DNA of 5,006 nucleotides, taken from Legionellaceae bacterium (lineage in GTDB: Bacteria; Pseudomonadota; Gammaproteobacteria; Legionellales; Legionellaceae). Positions 1-5,006 of this stretch are shown one piece after another (within the stretch, counting starts at the first letter, position 1; the number at the start of each line of letters is the position of its first letter). A program made the position numbers and the translations under genes. The notes beneath the pieces are model-generated. The model was given only the letters and a program-made list of their open reading frames with translations, was not told where the DNA came from and did no database searches. Where the stretch lies: the NCBI GenBank assembly GCA_947473535.1, contig CANJFK010000129.1, positions 1 through 5,006 of the forward strand, read 5' to 3'.

Positions 1-184
1 AAATGCTGGGCGTCGATCAGGCCATTCTCGCGGGCAACAAAACACAGGGGCGAAAGGTAACAGGGCACGCGGAGCTGAAGTGGTTGGTTCTCGTTAATTC
101 TGGGTATATACTTGCGCCTATGTGTTTTAGTCAATAATGTGGGTTGGGTCTACAATACCAACCTGCATGTCCAAAGGATAATCA
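1..184. other. Unassigned GC-richer left edge and leader of the surE operon
   Basis: No gene can be named here. The first 100 bases are about 55% G+C by hand count, clearly richer than most of the window. Open frames run in from the left edge on both strands: a plus frame that stops at 95-97, another plus frame that stops at 135-137, and a minus frame open from about 152 to the edge. None gives a protein I recognise. In many gammaproteobacteria truD or ispF precedes surE, but neither C-terminus is recognisable here. From about 98 onward the sequence is AT-richer and looks like a leader. A short dyad (GGTTGG at 142-147, CCAACC at 158-163) lies in it without a T-run, so it is not a convincing terminator. 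Confidence 0.4.
84..112 (+). promoter_or_regulatory. Possible sigma-70 promoter of the surE operon
   Basis: TATACT at 107-112 matches the -10 consensus at five of six positions. A weak -35-like TTGGTT at 84-89 lies 17 bases upstream. Transcription would start near 119, leaving a leader of about 65 bases before the small secreted-protein gene at 185. The -35 match is poor (three of six), and the site partly overlaps an unassigned open frame, so this is a suggestion rather than a firm call. Confidence 0.35.
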
Positions 185-565
185 ATGATTAAGTGTTTTT
201 CTCTAGCAATCCTGTCATTATATAGTGCCATAAGTTTTGCACACGATGAGTCTTATTACAGCGTGCACCCCAAAGAATTATTGCAAGCGTTTAATAAGTG
301 TCCAGGCCACCAAACAACAACGTTAAGTTGTGAGCAATTAAAGCCTATCGCATTACGTTTAAATACATTAGCCTACGAACTACGCTTTGATCCTCAAGGG
401 TATGGTCAAAAAATACTGGATTTACAAGAATCAATAGCTGCAATCAATTTAACGTCACAGCATAACACGCTTCCAAATGAATCTCAGTCCGTGTTAAATG
501 TAAATACAAAAAATTTAAATGAGCGTTTGGCTATTGTAAAATGGTTGGAGTCTCCTGTAAGTTAA
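185..565 (+). CDS. Small secreted protein of unknown function, first gene of the surE cluster
   Basis: I do not recognise the family. The 126-residue product begins with a clear Sec signal peptide: basic K3, a hydrophobic stretch from about 4 to 18, and a likely cleavage after A19 (SFA|HD). The mature part is about 107 residues and probably periplasmic or secreted. It has one cysteine pair (C39 and C49, ten residues apart) that could form a disulfide, a mostly helical-looking centre, an N/Q/S-rich stretch around 88-110, and a basic-hydrophobic end ([12 protein letters not shown]). The start is supported by AAAGGA at 173-178, six bases upstream of the ATG. Only 34 bases separate its stop from surE, so it is probably co-transcribed. 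The role is unknown; adjacency to nlpD two genes downstream suggests an envelope link, which is inference only. Confidence 0.75.
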   Translation: MIKCFSLAILSLYSAISFAHDESYYSVHPKELLQAFNKCPGHQTTTLSCEQLKPIALRLNTLAYELRFDPQGYGQKILDLQESIAAINLTSQHNTLPNESQSVLNVNTKNLNERLAIVKWLESPVS

Positions 566-599
566 TTCGGGCGCGATCCTAACGTGGAGATCCTTAATA

Positions 600-1358
600 A
601 TGCGAATATTAGTCAGTAACGATGATGGCGTGACCGCGCCTGGGATTTTGGCGTTAGCAAAAGAACTATCTTCTATCGCTGAAATTGACGTTATCGCGCC
701 GGACAGAAATCGTAGTGGGGCAAGTAATTCGCTTTCACTTTCCAGGCCGTTGCGAGTGCAAAAACTGGATAATGGATATTATAGCGTAGAAGGAACGCCT
801 ACCGATTGCGTGCATCTAGGTCTTACTGGTTTTTTTGATTTAGTTGCTGACATGGTTGTTAGTGGTATTAATGACGGCGCTAATCTAGGCGATGACATTT
901 TATATTCAGGTACGGTCGCTGCAGCTATGGAAGGTCGTTTTCTTGGCTTTCCGGCGATTGCCGTTTCGATGGTTGGTTCAAACATCCAACATTACGCGAC
1001 AGCAGCAGTCATTACCAAACAGCTGGTTCGCAAATTGAGTACCCACCGCTTGCCATCACAAACTATTTTGAATGTGAATATTCCTGATTTGCCGTTGGAT
1101 AAAATTAAGCGTCTTGAAGTAACTCGGCTAGGTACGCGCCATAGTGATAAGCCCATCATTAAAGAGCATGATCCGCGCGGTCGACCAATCTTTTGGATAG
1201 GCCCCCCTGGAACAGAGGCTGATGCAGGCCCGGGAACGGATTTTTATGCGGTTAGTCAAGGTTGCGTATCGATTACACCGTTGCATCTTGATTTAACTCA
1301 TTATAAAATACTTGATCAGGTATCAACCTGGATCGATGGACTCAGTTGGACATTATGA
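600..1358 (+). CDS. surE: 5'/3'-nucleotidase SurE
   Basis: SurE is a cytoplasmic, divalent-metal-dependent phosphatase that removes phosphate from nucleoside 5'- and 3'-monophosphates and, in studied members, short polyphosphate. It is linked to stationary-phase and stress survival. The 252-residue length is the usual size. The family signature is complete: the N-terminal ILVSNDDG with metal ligands D8 and D9, the [10 protein letters not shown] loop with S39 as a further ligand, EGTPTDCV at 64-71, [12 protein letters not shown] from 88 with N91 as the fourth ligand, and [11 protein letters not shown] at 102-112. GGAGA at 586-590 precedes the ATG at a nine-base spacing. The stop overlaps the next start in an ATGA arrangement, which implies translational coupling. 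In E. coli pcm and then nlpD follow surE; here a yqaA-type gene takes the place of pcm. Confidence 0.97.
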   Translation: MRILVSNDDGVTAPGILALAKELSSIAEIDVIAPDRNRSGASNSLSLSRPLRVQKLDNGYYSVEGTPTDCVHLGLTGFFDLVADMVVSGINDGANLGDDILYSGTVAAAMEGRFLGFPAIAVSMVGSNIQHYATAAVITKQLVRKLSTHRLPSQTILNVNIPDLPLDKIKRLEVTRLGTRHSDKPIIKEHDPRGRPIFWIGPPGTEADAGPGTDFYAVSQGCVSITPLHLDLTHYKILDQVSTWIDGLSWTL

Positions 1359-1939
1359 AAATATTTTCGCACTTGTATAATAAAACAATTTCTTGGTCAA
1401 AACATCGGCATGCACCATATTATTTAGCAGGTGTATCATTTATCGAGTCATCTATTTTTCCAATTCCACCGGATGTGATGCTGATTAGTATGGGATTGGC
1501 TGCGCCAAAACGATCCTGGCGCTACGCGCTGATAGCAACCTTATTTTCAGTTGCAGGTGGTGTGCTTGGCTATTTTATTGGTATGACCTGCATGATGCTA
1601 ATTCAACCCTATATAGTCAATACGTCGTTCGAAGTACATTATCAACAAGTGATGCACTGGTTTGACCAGGGTGGAGTCTGGGTCGTGATTTTGGCGGGGG
1701 TTACACCTTTTCCCTATAAAATATTCACCATTACGGCCGGGGCGATGCACCTGGCTTTTTTGCCCTTTGTGGTCGGTTCGTTGATTGGTCGTGGTCTGCG
1801 TTTTTTTATTGTTTGTGGCATTATGTATTTTGCAGGCGAGCACATTGAAAAAGGCTTACGTCGTTATATTGATATTATCGGTTGGTCAATTTTAGCTATT
1901 ATTGTGATTGTTTTTTGTCTATTTAAATGGGTGTTTTGA
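1355..1939 (+). CDS. yqaA: YqaA/DedA-family (SNARE-associated/VTT) inner-membrane protein
   Basis: DedA-superfamily proteins are polytopic inner-membrane proteins. Some members translocate undecaprenyl phosphate or phospholipids and affect envelope integrity; the substrate of the YqaA branch is not settled. The frame is open from a TTG at 1346, but the ATG at 1355, which overlaps the surE stop as ATGA, is the better start and gives 194 residues. Family marks are the [15 protein letters not shown] re-entrant-type segment at 29-43 with conserved E31, the [10 protein letters not shown] helix at 67-76, the [15 protein letters not shown] segment at 117-131, and GRGLRFF at 145-151. A hydrophobic helix forms the C-terminus, ending FKWVF. 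Roughly four or five membrane segments are expected. A weak GGA at 1348-1350 is the only ribosome-site candidate, consistent with coupled translation. nlpD begins seven bases after the stop, placing it inside an envelope-related operon. Confidence 0.93.
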   Translation: MKIFSHLYNKTISWSKHRHAPYYLAGVSFIESSIFPIPPDVMLISMGLAAPKRSWRYALIATLFSVAGGVLGYFIGMTCMMLIQPYIVNTSFEVHYQQVMHWFDQGGVWVVILAGVTPFPYKIFTITAGAMHLAFLPFVVGSLIGRGLRFFIVCGIMYFAGEHIEKGLRRYIDIIGWSILAIIVIVFCLFKWVF

Positions 1940-1946
1940 GATCATA

Positions 1947-2681
1947 ATGGCCTGTTTCATACGAGCTAAGTTTTTCTATACTTTAACGTTTGGTTGCGTC
2001 ATCGTTTTATTGCTATGCCTTTCTGCCTGCGGAGAAAGAGATGGGCTTGCGCCAGTTAGTGAATTGCACTGGCGTGCTGCAAATATGAATGCGCACCGAC
2101 ATGTTGTTGTCAAAGGAGAAACTCTTTACGCCATTGCCTTTCGATATGACCAAGATTATCGACAGATCGCGATGACTAATCACTTACACAGTCCTTATAC
2201 GCTGCGTGTCGGTCAGCAATTACGATTACAAGTTGCCCCTGTTTATCCAACGCCGCGTTCACGTGTTGTACCGCAACGCACGGTTCAATCACCGGTTGTA
2301 ACACGAGCTATTCCACGTTCAAGCCCCTGGTCATGGCCAGCCCGTGGTCGAATCGTTGAAACGTTTATCCCGAGGCAAGGAAAAAAAGGTATCGATATTG
2401 CCGGAAGACGAGGTGAAAAAATTTGCGCGGCTAACAACGGCGTTGTTGCTTATGCAGGAAGCGGGCTTGCTGGTTATGGTAATTTGATTATCATCAAGCA
2501 TGATAATCAATACCTAACTGCTTATGGCAATAATTCGCGTAATTTGGTTGTTGAGGGACAGCAAATCAGGTCTGGCCAAATTATAGCCGAGATGGGTATT
2601 GTTGATCGCCGTTATTGGGGCGTCCATTTTGAAATCAGACACGCTGGGCAACCTGTTAATCCATTAAATTACTTGAGATAA
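1947..2681 (+). CDS. nlpD: NlpD-type lipoprotein: LysM plus degenerate LytM (M23) amidase activator
   Basis: NlpD is an outer-membrane lipoprotein that activates a periplasmic N-acetylmuramyl-L-alanine amidase (AmiC in E. coli) to split septal peptidoglycan during cell separation. The frame opens at a TTG at 1908 inside yqaA, but the ATG at 1947 places the signal sequence correctly and gives 244 residues. A basic N-region and hydrophobic core lead to the lipobox LSAC at 25-28, with C28 as the lipidated residue. A LysM repeat covers about 52-94 (HVVVKGETLYAIAFRY to RVGQQLRL). A Pro/Arg/Val-rich linker follows, then the LytM domain from about 131 (PWSWPARGRIVETF) to the end (VHFEIRHAGQPVNPLNYLR). 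Zinc-ligand positions are degraded: KKGIDIAG keeps only the Asp, AYGNN lacks the usual His, and GVHFEI keeps only one of the HxH pair. That fits a non-catalytic activator. rpoS, the usual next gene, is absent. Confidence 0.94.
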   Translation: MACFIRAKFFYTLTFGCVIVLLLCLSACGERDGLAPVSELHWRAANMNAHRHVVVKGETLYAIAFRYDQDYRQIAMTNHLHSPYTLRVGQQLRLQVAPVYPTPRSRVVPQRTVQSPVVTRAIPRSSPWSWPARGRIVETFIPRQGKKGIDIAGRRGEKICAANNGVVAYAGSGLAGYGNLIIIKHDNQYLTAYGNNSRNLVVEGQQIRSGQIIAEMGIVDRRYWGVHFEIRHAGQPVNPLNYLR

Positions 2682-4158
2682 ACTCATTCGTAATGAGTAA
2701 GTAATTCATATATAATTTATTCTTAAATAACTCAGCGGGATCAATTTGCCGCTTTAAATTTAAAAAAGTCGTATAGCCAGGGTAGGCTTTTTGAAATTGT
2801 TTTTTTGATGCATACGGTTGATAAGGTAAGTAATAATTACCTCCGAGTGATAAAGCAGTATCAATCAAACGAGGTGTCCATAATTTAACACAATCTAATT
2901 CTTTATCGGATAAATTTTGATCAAAATATAAAACCACTGCAAAGCTACGCTGTGTTGAGTAAGATAAAAATAGATTTGTTTCTTTTGGAACAGATCGAAT
3001 CGTAACATTAAGTATATTAACATTATTTTCCAACATAACCTGGCGCAATGTTCGAACAAACTGTGTCAATTTATTCGGTGGAATAAAATATTCTTGCAAC
3101 CAATCAGCATGACCTGCTTTATAATGATCTGAAGCAAATTTTAGTGGTTTTTCCATTGCATTATTTCTAGTGATAATATGATTCTTATATATTTTACTAA
3201 AGACGCGCTTCTCAGTATCCCAGCGCAATTTTTTTCCTAATGTACTCTGTCTTGATATGTTGAAAATAGGGGTTAAAATCCTATTCCATTTGTCAGGGTT
3301 ATCGAGCGCAATCACTTTATCTGGTAATTGATGTGTATCTTTATAGGTAATTACATACATATCGCGTAAAAACCGTGGTCCGGGGGCAATATTTAGATGG
3401 GCATAAAATAAGGCAATATCTTTTTTCTTCAATATTTTATTAAAAAAATAAGATGGAAAGCCCGATACGTCTGTTTCATGATACTCACTTAATAATAAAT
3501 CATTATCAGTCAATTGCAATGTGACATCTGTCACAACGCCGAGCAGCCCATAACCTCCTACAACTGATGCCAACAAGTCTGGCTGTGTAACTGGATTCAC
3601 ATATACTTTCTTACCGTTCGCTAGCAACATATGAAAAGCTATAATACTATTTCCAACAGATCCAGAACGAAAATCATCTCCATGTGCATTGACGCTCATT
3701 GAACCGCCTACGGTAAAAATGTTTGGTGATTGCATTGATTTAATTGCCAAATTGTATGGATTTATTGCTTTTTGCAAATCCCCCCATACGATACCACTTT
3801 GCACGGTTACTTGTTTTTTTTGTTTATTAATCGTCAAGACTTTGTTAAAAGGCAGCATATTCAGTTCAATTGCTTTATGGATGAGTGTTTGTCCACCTTG
3901 ACTGTGTTGTTTTCCCATGATGGCAATAGGAATATGCTGGTTATTGGCTTGTTGAATCGCTCTCAATATATCCGTTTCGGATTTAACGTTAACAATAAAT
4001 GATATAGGTGTAGCGTTAATTCCTCCATTATCATTTAAAGTTAGTGAAAAAGAAGAGGAACATACACAAATTAACATTAATCCAATTAATTTTCTGATAG
4101 GGGTTCTTTGCAGGAAGGTACGAAATTTCCTAAAACACACTTGTAGTCCCTTTTTCAT
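2656..4158 (-). CDS. Exported FAD-dependent oxidoreductase, VAO/PCMH type
   Basis: The product is a 500-residue flavoprotein of the vanillyl-alcohol-oxidase (FAD_binding_4) superfamily; the substrate cannot be told. The FAD domain spans about 51-215: IAIMGKQHSQGG at 78-89 matches the loop that in some relatives carries a covalently flavinylated His, here H85. GIVWGDLQKAI follows from 122, then FTVGGSMSVNAHGDDFRSGS at 148-167 and GGYGLLGVVTDVTLQL from 201. The C-terminal end (LKRQIDPAELFKNKLYMNYL) resembles the closing helix of lactone-oxidase/DHCR24-like members. A basic N-region and short hydrophobic stretch (24-33) suggest export. Codons 11-20 (KFRTFLQRTP) come from a 31-bp repeat whose second copy lies upstream. 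The ATG at 4158 has no clear ribosome site, whereas AAGGGA sits six bases before a GTG at codon 7, so that start is a real alternative. The last seven codons overlap nlpD antisense. The gene is AT-richer than the surE operon. Confidence 0.9.
   Translation of the reverse strand: MKKGLQVCFRKFRTFLQRTPIRKLIGLMLICVCSSSFSLTLNDNGGINATPISFIVNVKSETDILRAIQQANNQHIPIAIMGKQHSQGGQTLIHKAIELNMLPFNKVLTINKQKKQVTVQSGIVWGDLQKAINPYNLAIKSMQSPNIFTVGGSMSVNAHGDDFRSGSVGNSIIAFHMLLANGKKVYVNPVTQPDLLASVVGGYGLLGVVTDVTLQLTDNDLLLSEYHETDVSGFPSYFFNKILKKKDIALFYAHLNIAPGPRFLRDMYVITYKDTHQLPDKVIALDNPDKWNRILTPIFNISRQSTLGKKLRWDTEKRVFSKIYKNHIITRNNAMEKPLKFASDHYKAGHADWLQEYFIPPNKLTQFVRTLRQVMLENNVNILNVTIRSVPKETNLFLSYSTQRSFAVVLYFDQNLSDKELDCVKLWTPRLIDTALSLGGNYYLPYQPYASKKQFQKAYPGYTTFLNLKRQIDPAELFKNKLYMNYLLITNEFISSNLMD
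2682..2698. terminator. Short dyad at the convergent nlpD/oxidoreductase junction, possible weak terminator
   Basis: ACTCATT at 2682-2688 and AATGAGT at 2692-2698 form a perfect seven-base stem with a three-base loop, starting one base after the nlpD stop. The stem is AT-rich and no good T-run follows on the plus strand, so any termination would be weak. On the minus strand it lies within the last codons of the oxidoreductase gene and is followed by a short T stretch. Its position between convergent genes is suggestive but not proof. Confidence 0.35.
4100..4130. repeat. Left arm of a perfect 31-bp inverted repeat
   Basis: This arm starts GGGGTTCTTTGCAGG and ends CGAAATTTCC. It is the exact reverse complement of 4300-4330. 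It lies inside the oxidoreductase gene and encodes residues 11-20 of that protein. It contains the perfect palindrome GAAATTTC at 4122-4129. Beyond the perfect core the two arms still align imperfectly inward for another 20-25 bases, roughly half identical, so the original inverted repeat was probably longer. Confidence 0.95.
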
Positions 4159-4299
4159 TTATAAATAGCCAACAAGATGATTTTTAATGTGTTGAAGTGA
4201 GTATTTACTAATCTAATATTGGGTTTCATCAGTTCTTCTTTGAAATAATCAATGTATTGGCTGAAGCTCACGCTGGCAAAGGATATTTAGCATGTGCTG

Positions 4300-4330
4300 G
4301 GAAATTTCGTACCTTCCTGCAAAGAACCCC
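4300..4330. repeat. Right arm of the perfect 31-bp inverted repeat
   Basis: This is the exact reverse complement of 4100-4130, separated from it by 169 bases, giving a 231-base unit from outer edge to outer edge. The size and the GGGG/CCCC outer ends resemble a MITE or IS remnant with terminal inverted repeats, but no flanking target duplication is visible (TTCTGATA on the left, AGAAAGTG on the right). Read outward, the arm gives KFRTFLQRTP in a frame that opens at a TTG at 4257 and stays open to 4520; that frame is not called as a gene. Confidence 0.95.
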
Positions 4331-4370
4331 AGAAAGTGAATATATAATTATTGATGCATACAACTTAAAA

Positions 4371-4400
4371 CCGTTCGGGCTGAAGAGCAGCGTCTCAAAG
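4371..4400 (+). repeat. REP-like palindromic element, first copy
   Basis: The sequence begins CCGTTCGGGCTGA and ends GCGTCTCAAAG. The GTTCGGGCTGA head and GTCTC-AAG tail resemble widespread proteobacterial REP/extragenic palindromes. The central stem looks shortened compared with the second copy at 4420-4460. The two copies are in opposite orientation and can pair with each other (GTTCGGGCTGA against TCAGTCCGAAC, one mismatch; GTCTCAAAG against CTTCGAGAC, one mismatch). Confidence 0.65.
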
Positions 4401-4419
4401 TCATATAATATTTTACCAA

Positions 4420-4460
4420 AGCTTCGAGACAGCGTTAGCGCGTTTCCTCAGTCCGAACAG
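4420..4460 (-). repeat. REP-like palindromic element, second copy, inverted
   Basis: On the minus strand this copy starts CTGTTCGGACTGAGGAA, passes through an internal hairpin (GCGCTAACGC) and ends GTCTCGAAGC. It is a fuller version of the element at 4371-4400, separated from it by 19 AT-rich bases, giving a BIME-like inverted pair of about 90 bases. Such pairs are commonly mobilised by IS200-like REP-associated tyrosine transposases; no such transposase is in the window. Confidence 0.65.
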
Positions 4461-4492
4461 ACAATAAAAAGAAGTTCATTGGTTCAGGATAC

Positions 4493-4514
4493 ATCAGAAT
4501 CTGACCCCATGTCC
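4493..4514 (-). repeat. Possible mobile-element end (GGGGTCAGATTCTG signature)
   Basis: Read on the minus strand, the sequence is AAGGACATGGGGTCAGATTC followed by TGA. GGGGTCAGA-type strings recur near REP/IS200-like elements in proteobacteria, by recollection rather than by a search. It directly abuts the stop codon of the minus-strand gene at 4515-4856 and lies 30-odd bases from the REP-like pair, so it may mark the boundary of an inserted or decayed element. Confidence 0.35.
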
Positions 4515-4856
4515 TTATAAACCGTTTTTAGGAATAAGGTTATTTTCTAATTCCTCATTATCCTTGATAGCTTGCATCGCAATTCTTAACGATTCAGCTT
4601 GACCGGTGACTGCTGGAGAACCTACACCAGCAGCTATGATAGCAAGAACGCCATCAGCTTGTTTGGTTCTGTGGAACAAACCATTTGTGTTACCCCTTTT
4701 TTGATCTAAGACCTTTGCTGTTTCTTGAATTATCTGATGATCATACCGCGTTATGGCTTCATTTAAATAAGCCTGAGCTTCATTATTGGCAGGTGCTAAA
4801 AAACTGAGTTGATTGCGATAAACAAGTCTCATAATAGAAGGAATCTCTAAACTCAT
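4515..4856 (-). CDS. Hypothetical protein, 113 residues, possibly 3'-truncated
   Basis: I do not recognise this protein. It has no signal peptide or membrane segment and looks mainly helical: a basic-hydrophobic start (SIMRLVYRNQLSFLAP), a helix around 24-50 (NNEAQAYLNEAITRYDHQII), a central NTNGLFHRTKQADGVLAIIAAGVG stretch broken by glycines, and a closing acidic helix (QAIKDNEELENN). Codon use reads as genuinely coding. The ATG at 4856 has only a weak upstream GG-rich stretch; the frame is open ten codons further up to a TAG, so the start is uncertain, and M9 is another option. The stop falls exactly at the possible mobile-element end at 4493-4514, so the true C-terminus may have been lost. 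The acidic tail is like that of some Dot/Icm substrates, a weak hint only. Confidence 0.55.
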   Translation of the reverse strand: MSLEIPSIMRLVYRNQLSFLAPANNEAQAYLNEAITRYDHQIIQETAKVLDQKRGNTNGLFHRTKQADGVLAIIAAGVGSPAVTGQAESLRIAMQAIKDNEELENNLIPKNGL

Positions 4857-4904
4857 CCCGGAGCGTGCCAGGGGAAATGAGACAAATTCTGTGTTGAACT
4901 AAGT

Positions 4905-4917
4905 AGCTAAATTAGCT
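4905..4917. repeat. Small perfect dyad over the stop codon of the right-edge gene
   Basis: AGCTAA at 4905-4910 and TTAGCT at 4912-4917 are exact inverse complements around a single central base. The dyad covers the TAA stop of the partial minus-strand gene. It is too short and AT-rich to call a terminator and could be an operator-like site or chance. Confidence 0.25.
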
Positions 4918-5006
4918 TGCCAGACACACCTCCGATTGTCCAGATTTATTTTCTATTTCACTTGATTGTGGTGGATTAATATACACCGCCTTCGGTAGTT
5001 TTTTGA
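4912..5006 (-). CDS. 3' end of a minus-strand gene, 5' part beyond the window
   Basis: A minus-strand frame enters from the right edge and runs 30 codons to a TAA at 4912-4914. The readable end is KKLPKAVYINPPQSSE, then a hydrophilic tail ending SEVCLAS. It is too short to identify, and an open run of this length could occur by chance. Its stop lies 55 bases upstream of the 113-residue gene on the same strand but in another frame, so the two could share a transcript. Confidence 0.4.
   Translation of the reverse strand, partial: KKLPKAVYINPPQSSEIENKSGQSEVCLAS

Larger units (their letters stand above)
4159..4514. other. Gene-free, repeat-rich interval upstream of the oxidoreductase
   Basis: These 356 bases hold the spacer between the inverted-repeat arms, the right arm itself, the two REP-like palindromes and a sequence resembling a mobile-element end. 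The spacer next to the oxidoreductase start (4159-4256) is AT-rich and should contain its promoter, but no convincing -35/-10 pair stands out. An 87-codon open frame with a TTG start covers 4257-4520. It crosses the repeat arm and both palindromes and has no recognisable domain, so it is better explained as repeat sequence than as a protein gene. Confidence 0.6.

Noticed and set aside
142..163. GGTTGG/CCAACC dyad as an attenuator or terminator in the leader
   Set aside because: A six-base stem with a ten-base loop and no T-run; nothing else supports a regulatory role.
1346..1354. TTG at 1346 as the start of the YqaA protein
   Set aside because: The ATG at 1355, overlapping the surE stop as ATGA, is a standard coupled start and needs no rare initiator.
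1908..1946. TTG at 1908 as the start of NlpD
   Set aside because: It would add 13 residues inside yqaA ahead of a complete lipoprotein signal; the ATG at 1947 gives a normal signal peptide with the lipobox at 25-28.
4257..4520. An 87-codon plus-strand open frame with a TTG start
   Set aside because: It consists of the repeat arm, both REP-like palindromes and the possible mobile-element end, has no domain and no good ribosome site; it matters only for the inversion hypothesis.
4870..4890. Similarity of GACAAATTCTG to the GTCAGATTCTG of the possible mobile-element end
   Set aside because: Only nine of eleven bases match with no further extension, too little to call a second element end.
4981..5006. 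ACCG-CCTT-CGGT followed by a T-run as a terminator
   Set aside because: The stem is only four bases, there is no plus-strand gene before it, and the stretch is coding on the minus strand.
1..5006. CRISPR arrays, tRNA or rRNA genes, toxin-antitoxin or defence systems
   Set aside because: No regularly spaced repeats, cloverleaf sequences, rRNA segments or defence-type domains were seen on reading both strands.

Overview
The window looks like a chromosomal segment of a gammaproteobacterium, most plausibly a low-to-medium-GC, Legionella/Coxiella-like lineage. The basis is a compact surE - yqaA(DedA) - nlpD cluster, which belongs to the gammaproteobacterial surE/nlpD/rpoS neighbourhood, together with the moderately AT-rich composition. 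This placement is an inference from gene order and protein character; no 16S or other marker is present.

Left part (1-2681), plus strand: a GC-richer 100-base edge with no gene I can name, then a putative promoter, then four co-directional genes. These are a small secreted protein of unknown function (185-565), SurE nucleotidase (600-1358), a YqaA/DedA-type membrane protein whose start overlaps the surE stop by four bases (1355-1939), and NlpD, a LysM plus degenerate LytM lipoprotein (1947-2681). The tight spacing (34 nt, -4 nt, 7 nt) supports one operon that combines nucleotide housekeeping/stress survival with envelope maintenance and cell separation.

Middle (2656-4158), minus strand: a 500-residue exported-looking FAD-dependent oxidoreductase of the VAO/PCMH type. 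It converges on nlpD with a 26-base tail-to-tail overlap and occupies the place where rpoS normally follows nlpD. It is visibly more AT-rich than the surE operon, so acquisition or rearrangement is likely.

Right part (4099-5006): a repeat-rich junction. A perfect 31-bp inverted repeat (4100-4130 and 4300-4330) brackets 169 bases. One arm lies inside the signal-peptide region of the oxidoreductase gene and supplies ten of its codons, and the start codon lies between the arms. To the right sits a pair of oppositely oriented REP-like palindromes (4371-4400 and 4420-4460). Next comes a sequence resembling motifs I associate with REP/IS200-like element ends (reverse complement GGGGTCAGATTCTG), abutting the stop codon of an unrecognised 113-residue minus-strand gene (4515-4856). 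The last bases hold the 3' end of another minus-strand gene running off the window.

I do not see a complete new defence, secretion or biosynthetic system. The most interesting structure is the inverted-repeat element that supplies the 5' end of the oxidoreductase gene, and that could in principle swap its N-terminus by inversion.
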